25,364 bases of DNA from Ophiosphaerella korrae (lineage: Eukaryota; Ascomycota; Dothideomycetes; Pleosporales; Phaeosphaeriaceae): assembly GCA_028456385.1 (NCBI GenBank), contig JALNQF010000511.1, positions 1 through 25,364 of the forward strand. Direction: 5' to 3'. Positions 19,937 to 25,364 of this stretch are shown one piece after another. The translations under genes and the position numbers were made by a program. Each line of letters opens with the position of its first letter. Position 1 is the stretch's first letter. The notes under the pieces are model-generated. The model was not told the DNA's origin. It was given only the letters and a program-made list of their open reading frames with translations, and searched no databases.

Positions 19937-20880
19937 TAGATAGAAGACTAGACTAAGAGCGAAGGCTCGGACTAAGCACACGAGGCGAAGGTCTGTGCAC
20001 CAAGGCACGCGGACGCGCCCCGCGCAACAGGCGCGCTATTGGATGTGAAGTCTGGAGGACCCCAAACGTACGAGATTGTGTCGCACTCTGGTTCGTCATA
20101 TAAGAAAATTTTTGATTAGGTTTCCGACGACAGCTGAGCCACTTGAGCCTGGCAATCATTTTAAGATTCGTATCTCCGCCTTCGCTGCATTGCGAGCGGT
20201 ACGAGTAGAGCTTGCGGTTCACAGCTCCGCAGCCCATTCATTAAGGAACAGCTAGAGGCCATGTCATATTGCTTCTACTGGAGTTCACTGGTGTGGTGTG
20301 TCGATGATGGGCTGTTGCCATGGTTGTGATACGCTCACTATCTGCCTCTGTTCTTTGGGTTTGGCTGGCCGCTATGGTGGACTAAACGCGCCAACGGGCC
20401 AAAAAAAAAATCGCAGAAAATCACTTACACCGCCAGCTCCCTATCGCCGAGATATATTTTCAGGATTACTTGTGGAGGCACATGCTAGTTGAGTCAACTC
20501 CTGAAATATTTATAGTATCAGTCTTCATACGTTCAGTCGCAAACCCTAGGCATCAATCCAACATTAATCCCCAAATCCGCTGGCCCAGTGGTTTCTTACG
20601 CTTTCGGTGGGCTGTGGGCTCAGCCATAATGCTTCAAACTTTAAGTAGAAGATGCCACATCTCCAGACGGTCTTTAGAACCACAGCTAACCTAGCAAGTG
20701 TCATGAGTCCGAAGGCTCCGAGAAAAAGTGCCACTGAAAATGGGATAATTTCCTAGGAATCACGCCTCATTGTCTTGGCCAGAGTTTTTCTACTCCCTTC
20801 ACGATGGAGATTGGGTACATTTCACCAAATGTCATTTCGCCAGCTGAAAATATTGATACCGTAGTGATCACATCAGGTTC
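19937..20880. other. Intergenic region, no gene supported
   Basis: Several overlapping small frames (for example minus 19953-20237, plus 20298-20694) have no recognisable domain or splice structure. A run of ten A residues follows GGGCC at 20401-20410. I see no tRNA or other RNA gene here. Confidence 0.4.
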
Positions 20881-20912
20881 AGCCCGGATTCTTGAAGTGC
20901 ACAATATTCAGG

Positions 20913-20919
20913 TATAAAA
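20913..20919 (+). promoter_or_regulatory. TATA box of the secreted-protein gene
   Basis: TATAAAA lies 150 bp before the ATG at 21063. The intervening leader is rich in C, A and T (ATCAGACCAACGACTCAAGT and CCTCTCTCAATTACA), typical of strongly transcribed fungal genes. Transcription would be expected to start around 20945-20960. Confidence 0.65.
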
Positions 20920-21062
20920 GGGCATCAACTCCTCATCGAATCTAGAAGCATCGTTAATCAGACCAACGACTCAAGTCCTCAATCAACGAGCTCTACGACT
21001 CCTAAGTCAATCATTATTGCACTGTTCTTCAAATCACTCGCTGAATACCTCTCTCAATTACA

Positions 21063-21758
21063 ATGAAGGTCCAATTTCTTCTCTATTTCCTTCCCCTTGT
21101 CGGATTCACAGCTGCCTACCCAACCGACAGCACCGACCTCGTCGCCCGGGCTGCTCCGACCAACGCCACGGCCCTGACCGCAATTCCCGACGAGGACGAC
21201 GGTCCCGACGTTGAGGACCCGGCTGACGAGGAGATGGCCGATCTCGGCGAATCCACCGGCGGCGAAGGCGACCTGCCGCTTCCACCTCTCGAGAAGCGCA
21301 AGACCCCGACCCAGTGGAGCTGGACTCAGAACTACAAATTCACCCGCAAGCCCTTGATCGGCAAGCGCCGCACCATGGTCGTCGGCAACAGCTTGGTCAA
21401 TATGAAGTCTGACGGAAACGTGCGCTTTTACACCTACATGCGTGCAACCCGCGTGCTCAGCTACAACTACGCTATCACCTGTGGAATTCGCGATAAGGCC
21501 GGACGATGGTATACTATGACCCACAAGGGAACTGTCTGTGGCTCTGGTCGCCCTTGGTGCAGCAGCAAATCGATCATCGATGACAAGACATACGTCTCGT
21601 CGGTCAAGGCGCACTGGGCAGATATTATGACGGGAGATCGCAAGATGGTCTGCAAGGCCCAGGCGAAGTGGGCTCTTGGTGACTTGCTCAATGACATCAA
21701 GGGGGTCCTAGAGAAGGCTGGCAAGGTTGTTGGTGCGGCCATCAAGATCTTTGGTTAA
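21063..21758 (+). CDS. Secreted preproprotein, Kex2-processed, four-cysteine mature domain (effector- or toxin-like, family unknown)
   Basis: 231 residues, no intron. Residues 1-18 are a classic signal peptide (M-K-V-Q-F-L-L-Y-F-L ... T-A-A). Residues 19-77 are a proline-rich, strongly acidic prosegment with one N-glycosylation site (N-A-T, 34-36). Lys78-Arg79 is a good Kex2 site, and a second basic cluster K-R-R is at 101-103. The mature part (80-231, 152 residues) is basic and rich in Trp and Tyr. Cys140, 159, 166 and 197 could form two disulfides. The last 28 residues (from A-L-G-D-L-L) form an amphipathic Lys/hydrophobic helix ending I-K-I-F-G, reminiscent of membrane-active peptides. TATA box and leader suggest active expression. 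I do not recognise the family; effector or antimicrobial/killer-type roles are inference only. An antisense 186-codon frame (21054-21614) is its shadow. Confidence 0.88.
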   Translation: MKVQFLLYFLPLVGFTAAYPTDSTDLVARAAPTNATALTAIPDEDDGPDVEDPADEEMADLGESTGGEGDLPLPPLEKRKTPTQWSWTQNYKFTRKPLIGKRRTMVVGNSLVNMKSDGNVRFYTYMRATRVLSYNYAITCGIRDKAGRWYTMTHKGTVCGSGRPWCSSKSIIDDKTYVSSVKAHWADIMTGDRKMVCKAQAKWALGDLLNDIKGVLEKAGKVVGAAIKIFG

Positions 21759-21995
21759 GGCATTAGAAACGGACTGCACTGGCGGCCGAACTTATGATTT
21801 CGGCGGACATTGGATTTTTTTGGATCTCCGTATTGTTTAACTTAGCCTTAGCCTTATTTTCCTTTTTTTTTTTTTTTCTATGCTTGATTTGCCTTAGTCT
21901 TCGCCTTCTTCGATGTACCCTTCTTTTTAAGCTTCTTTCTGGCGGTTTTTAAGATTACGAGACGAGAGATAAGAGAAAATATTTATTTGGCAACT
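21759..21995. other. 3' region between convergent genes
   Basis: It contains a T-rich tract including 14 consecutive T near 21864-21877, preceded by CTTAGCCTTAGCC, a plausible 3'-end and polyadenylation region for the secreted-protein gene. On the minus strand it reads Lys-rich but without domain. No gene seen. Confidence 0.4.
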
Positions 21996-22491
21996 CTATC
22001 GCAGAACGTTGGTGAAGATCTCAGATAAAGCGACCCAGGCATTCGTATCCTCGAAGAGTATTTTTCCGGCGTTATCGTACTTCTTCCCTATATGTGAAGT
22101 GAGAGACGGCTGCTGATTAACAAGCAAGTACAACAGACCTCGCAGCACAGCCGTAGCGTTGTTAATTCGCGAGTCCGTGGCTTAGCAGAAGAAGTAGGGT
22201 AGATGATGTGTCTTAGCTATTGACTTATTCAACTCATTAATGATGCTGTAGAGCAGCATCGTTTTGCCTTTACTAGGATCGCCTTTAATCTATAGCAGTC
22301 GGCCCCGCTGGTCGTCGCGCCATTATTAGAAGTCAGAGTTTTCAAAGATCCAGCGATACGACCTTCGGCGGTCCGCCCTCGGTTTCCTTGATACACTTCT
22401 TGTCATCGCAGGGATCAGTAAGGCGTAAGCCTTAGATATATGTCGACAGCCTGTTGATCTCCTCCTCGAGCCTTTTGAACGCACTCGCCAT
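21996..22491 (-). pseudogene. NACHT-type NLR (STAND) gene fragment, frameshifted
   Basis: Minus-strand translation starts at the ATG 22489-22491 (M-A-S-A-F-K-R-L-E-E-E-I) and passes L-T-D-P-C-D-D-K-K. After a one-base frameshift near 22361-22375 it continues Y-R-W-I-F-E-N-S-D-F and W-R-D-D. The Walker A loop G-D-P-S-K-G-K-T is at 22260-22283. Further NACHT sequence (A-T-D-S-R-I-N-N-A-T-A-V-L-R-G-L) leads to F-T-N-V-L-R and a stop at 21996-21998. This matches the nucleotide-binding region of fungal HET-E/NWD2-like receptors, which trigger regulated cell death in non-self recognition. In-frame stops lie at 22432-22434, 22323-22328, 22290-22292 and 22182-22184, mostly at Trp/Gln positions. Walker B onwards and the sensor repeats are missing. 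It is convergent with the secreted-protein gene. Confidence 0.85.
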
Positions 22492-22492
22492 T

Positions 22493-23005
22493 TGTCAGAT
22501 GTGGCGCAGCCAGAGCTGACGTTGAGCTGGCACGTCGAGATCGAGATGGCGATCGATTGGGCACGCGCACGCACGTGCGCCACTAGCTAAGCGAGCCAAT
22601 CAGCAGCTTTCGGAATCTACTGCGACGCATCAACTCAACTGCGGCAGAGCAGCACTCGGGCAGCGCACTAATGCAGGCCGGAGAATTGAGGTCTGGGTCG
22701 GCAAACAATCGTCAACGGCAAGGCTATCATCTGCATCACGGCTATCATCAATATGACGGCTCATCGCGTCATAACCAGACTGCGTAGAGCCGATACATTA
22801 GCAAGACCATGAAACTGGAGATAACGGCTTTCCACCACCTAGTTGCAACTGGGTAGAGACGAGTATATAGACTGGGGGACAAAGCAGCAGAAGAAAAACA
22901 GAGAGCAACGACTCAATTACAACTCAATTCAATCATACAATATTATCACATTACGTTGAAAACGTGTTCTCATTTCATCAATCAAATCCTACCTCAAATC
23001 CAACA
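22493..23005 (+). other. Promoter-like or LTR-like segment
   Basis: It has TATATAG at 22864-22870, a purine-rich stretch (AGCAGCAGAAGAAAAACAG), then a C/A/T leader (CAACGACTCAATTACAACTC). That layout fits a fungal promoter and 5' leader or an LTR. The segment can be framed by TG (22493) and CA (23005), but no second copy exists in the window. CCTTCG-CTATAA-CGAAGG at 23011-23028 is a short inverted repeat just beyond. Whatever was transcribed rightward is now broken. Confidence 0.3.
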
Positions 23006-23596
23006 CCATTCCTTCGCTATAACGAAGGGGTATATCAGCATCAAAAATACCTATTAATGAGTACGCATTATCTTCTTCGAGCTTAGTCTAGCGGCTTCCT
23101 ATCCACTGAAATCGATTCTTAACGCTAAACTGAGATAAAGGGGTTCCTTGAAGCGCTGTCTTAGGAATGCCCGTTATCTCGTGAATTAGTTACTCTAGAG
23201 AACATTTGTTACCAAGTCGCTTGCGTTCTCAGGAGAAGAATTCGACCAAAACTAGGCCCAGAAGCTCTTGAAGCGTCCAGCCCTAAGTAAACTATTTGCT
23301 TTTCCGGAAATCTAATTCCCATAGCAATGGATTGCACATCTTATTACTGACGCCTACCGTCCTTTTCTATTTCGACGTAACTGAAGTTGTAGACACATCT
23401 AATAAATAGACGTAGCATCGAGTCGCGTTGCAGTACTAGTAAAATATAGAGTTAATAGCGTGTGCAAGTTCCGCTTTGTTTCCTTTATTAATACAACAAG
23501 TATTAATCTAAAAGTATTCTAGGCCGTCTTGTGCAGCTTATTCTCTACAGAGCCGGATCTTCTCATAGCCAGGTTTGTTATTGCTAGTGCTATTTG
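23006..23596 (+). pseudogene. Decayed coding-like region, family unknown
   Basis: A frame from the ATG at 23057-23059 gives coding-looking stretches separated by stops. Examples are I-K-G-F-L-E-A-L-S, then after TAG a longer run with L-V-T-L-E-N-I-C-Y-Q-V-A-C-V-L-R-R-R (about 23165-23285). Stops are mostly TAG/TAA, as if from Trp/Gln, suggesting light RIP. I could not match it to a family. It lies downstream of the promoter-like leader at 22860-23005. Confidence 0.3.
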
Positions 23597-23887
23597 TTAA
23601 GTTATTAAAGGTAACCTCCTTAGTATTTGCTCCCTATGTATGCGAAAGTATTGTATAGGGAGGAATAGCCTCGTTGCTAAACTGAGTAAGACTGAAACCG
23701 CTAGTGTCACAGCGTCGGAAAAGCCGCATTGCCACGCATTGCCACGCATAAAGCTAGGCAGGGCCAAGTACAAGGGGGGGATACAAGGGGGGTGCAAGTA
23801 CGGGCTGTTAGCGTGGTTCATGCCCCACTGACTAAATGTATTGACTATGCCTTTTTGTGTGAGGATTACTTAGTAATATACATTTGA
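23597..23887. other. Spacer before the mariner relic
   Basis: It contains a short tandem duplication (GCATTGCCAC twice, 23726-23745) and two G-runs around 23774-23793 (ACAAGGGGGGG, ACAAGGGGGG). The overlapping frames at 23597-23831 on both strands are composed of these repeats and are not gene-like. It might include the element's terminal sequence, but I could not pair it with an inverted copy on the far side. Confidence 0.35.
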
Positions 23888-25060
23888 TTACTATTTTGTA
23901 TGGCCGCCACCTGCCTTGATTACTGCCCAACAGCGCTCCTTCATGCTTCGAATATACTTGATATAGTCCTTAGTTGTGATTTTATCCTACTCCTCTATCG
24001 TATACTGTATTATCTCTGCCTCTGAGTGAGGATACCGCTTTTGTACTTGATATTTGAGCAGCCGCTAAACGTTCTCAATAGGGTTTAAATCGGGTAAGTT
24101 CGCTGGCCAAGTAGCTACCCTATTGATGCCTATCGCCGCGTAGGCTCTTGTTGTTTTCCGAGAGGTGTGGATACTATTATTATCCTCAATGTAGAGAGGC
24201 TCTCTACCCTCGCCCTCGCCCTCGCCCTCGCCCTTGCCCTCGCGCGCGCGCGCGCGCTCGCTAGCCCTCAGCCTTAGCCCTTAGGAAGACCTAAATATAT
24301 AGCAAAACCCAACGTATATACACTTTAGAATTAACTATACCCTTAGCTAAGAGCTAGTCCTTCTAAAAGTATATAAGAGGGCTCTTTTATTAGCTTGATA
24401 TTATGCCCTATACTTAGCCTAAGGAGTGGCCGCAGAACTTAAGTATATAGCACTTAGGTAGGTACTTCTCCTTAGCCTTCCTTGTTACTTAGACTTTGCC
24501 TTAGCTAAGTACAATAGACATCTTATTACCCTAGCTATATCTATCCTAATCCTTATTAGTCTAGAATACGTAATCCTAGGCCTATATAAGGTAGCGATAT
24601 ATTTATTTAGAGTTAAGAAAAAGCTTCTCTATAGCCTTGTAGTAGTAATAAAGCTCTTTCTTAAAAGCTTTAATTAATATATAGTAGTAGACCTTAATAC
24701 TAAGCTTATTAGCTATTCCTTTATAGGACTTATAGTATTACTTAGCGTTCTAAGTAGTATACTATATAAAGAGCTTTTAAAAGAAAGTATTAAGGATAAG
24801 TAGCTAGCTATAAAGCTTTAAGGGCGTTAGTAGTATATAGAGATAATTAGATATTATAGATTAATGTATACCTAGCTTCTTTATAATCTAACGCTAAGTT
24901 AGGCCCTCTTTACTAAGGGTCTATATCTATATACGTTCTTTATAGCTAAGCTAGTAATTGTAAGGTAGACTTTACGCAAGATAACTATAACGAGGGTTCG
25001 TTAAACACTCGAGACTCTCGTGAACTCTAGTACAAGTTAGGGGCAGGGCCGATACACTAA
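23888..25060 (-). pseudogene. Tc1/mariner-family transposase relic
   Basis: The C-terminal half reads cleanly on the minus strand. The block I-E-D-N-N-S-I-H-T-S has its catalytic Asp at 24182-24184. The block W-P-A-N-L-P-D-L-N-P-I-E-N-V has its catalytic Glu at 24074-24076. The tail M-K-E-R-C-W-A-V-I-K-A-G-G-G-H-T-K runs to the stop at 23891-23893. One Trp position is TAG just after N-P-I-E-N-V. By my count 35 residues separate the two acids, one more than the DD34E of Tc1. Upstream (24270-24960) the protein is riddled with Trp/Gln-derived stops; pieces such as K-A-K-E-K-Y-L-P-K-C fit the region between the first and second Asp. The first Asp is not identifiable. An in-frame Gly-Glu repeat interrupts the protein at 24207-24256. 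The N-terminal limit is approximate. Confidence 0.82.
24207..24256. repeat. GC-rich microsatellite: CCCTCG repeats followed by (CG)8
   Basis: About five and a half CCCTCG-like units (24207-24240, one with T) run directly into eight CG dinucleotides (24241-24256). It lies inside the mariner transposase frame, where it encodes alternating Glu-Gly then Arg-Ala on the minus strand. Its composition contrasts sharply with the AT-rich sequence starting about 15 bp to the right. Confidence 0.9.
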
Positions 25061-25065
25061 AGATT

Positions 25066-25263
25066 ATAATATTATATAGTTGTAATCTAAAGCGGGGCTA
25101 GTGCGCTATATAGGCGCATAAAAGGCTTGATACTTGCAAAGAGAGTAAAGTAAGTATTATTCTCCTTTAGGTACTATTAGTACTATTAAATACTATCTGT
25201 TATCCCTTTACTATCTCCTGTAGCCTATAGTAAGTACTATTACCTTCTAGTTACCTCTTAACA
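25066..25263. repeat. 198-bp LTR-like dispersed repeat, copy B
   Basis: It is collinear over its full length with 14836-15033 and the TATA-like motif is conserved (GCATAAAAGG). Here many C and G are T and A (GCTCGATGCTTGCGAAG in A is GCTTGATACTTGCAAAG in B), so this copy is more RIPed overall. A few sites are mutated only in copy A. It begins right at the estimated end of the mariner relic and continues into AT-rich sequence to the window edge. Confidence 0.75.
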
Positions 25264-25332
25264 ATAACTTAATAAGGTAGTTTTAACAATTAACTAAAAA
25301 GAGTAAATAGTAGATAAAGCTATCTAAGTAAG

Positions 25333-25354
25333 TACTAGGTATATATACCTAGTA
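25333..25354. repeat. Perfect 22-bp palindrome
   Basis: The arm TACTAGGTATA is followed by its exact reverse complement with no loop. The core CTAGGTATATATACCTAG is the 12060-12089 palindrome core with an extra TATA at the centre. It sits in AT-rich sequence after the 198-bp repeat. Confidence 0.85.
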
Positions 25355-25364
25355 GCTTACTAAG

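Noticed and set aside
21054..21614. 186-codon minus-strand ORF
   Set aside because: It lies antisense to the secreted-protein gene, which has signal peptide, TATA box and leader. The antisense frame shows no domain and is a shadow of GC-rich codons.
23011..23028. CCTTCG-CTATAA-CGAAGG as a recombinase or Helitron end signal
   Set aside because: The arms are only six bases, no CTRR terminus follows at the expected place, and no second copy is present.
23597..23831. Opposed 74- and 63-codon ORFs
   Set aside because: They are made of G-run and short tandem repeats beside the mariner relic and encode low-complexity text on either strand.
23740..25060. Terminal inverted repeats for the mariner element
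   Set aside because: GGCAGGGCC and AGTACAAG occur near both ends but in the same orientation and swapped order, so they do not form inverted repeats. Element boundaries remain open.
1..25364. CRISPR array, tRNA genes, bacterial operon or phage features
   Set aside because: No regularly spaced repeats with unique spacers, no T-loop GTTCGANNC with paired acceptor stem, and gene structure is fungal.

Overview
The window reads as a repeat-rich, subtelomere- or accessory-like stretch of a filamentous ascomycete (Pezizomycotina) genome. The evidence is fungal gene families (Zn2Cys6 DNA-binding domain, NACHT/NLR fragment, Kex2-processed secreted protein), short GT-AG introns, dispersed 5S rRNA sequence, and retroelements bearing the footprint of repeat-induced point mutation (RIP). 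In the RIP-affected parts TpG and CpA are scarce, Trp codons have become TAG and Gln codons TAA/TAG, and no retroelement frame is intact. I cannot name the species.

Layout. 1-4168 is the 3' part of a RIP-destroyed Ty1/Copia element (window edge to RNase H and polypurine tract). A Ty3/Gypsy chromovirus sits at its 3' LTR boundary. It spans 4174-12006, is flanked by a 5-bp duplication (TATTA), and has three 423-bp LTRs instead of two. 12007-c.12500 is probably the displaced remainder of the Copia 3' LTR. c.12515-14835 is a second, opposite-strand Gypsy fragment with a related 402-bp LTR that escaped RIP. 14836-15033 is one copy of a 198-bp LTR-like repeat; the other is at 25066-25263. The first copy cuts off a pogo/Fot1-type transposase whose outer end is at 15576. 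A 5S rRNA relic starts 37 bp beyond that end.

15600-23800 has normal base composition and holds the gene-like content. There is a short Zn2Cys6 protein (16238-16561), a two-TM protein (17074-17499) and a previously hidden two-exon small membrane protein (17676-17931). Next come a G-run repeat array (18265-18364), a weak CxxC/His-containing ORF (18544-18849) and a 230-bp MITE of the same pogo group (19707-19936). They are followed by a secreted preproprotein (21063-21758) with its own TATA box and a convergent, broken NACHT gene (21996-22491, minus strand). The right end (23888-c.25060) is a minus-strand Tc1/mariner transposase relic whose C-terminal half is clean and N-terminal half RIPed. 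The switch falls at a GC-rich microsatellite.

How it fits together. Transposons are nested in transposons (Gypsy in Copia; a 198-bp LTR-like repeat and Gypsy in pogo), and RIP has silenced most of them. The few intact reading frames form an island between RIPed blocks, a setting known for effector and self/non-self recognition genes. The best candidate for new biology is the 231-residue secreted protein: signal peptide, acidic prodomain, Lys-Arg cleavage site, a four-cysteine mature domain and a C-terminal amphipathic helix. I could not assign it to a known family. All similarities were judged by eye from translations; no database search was run.
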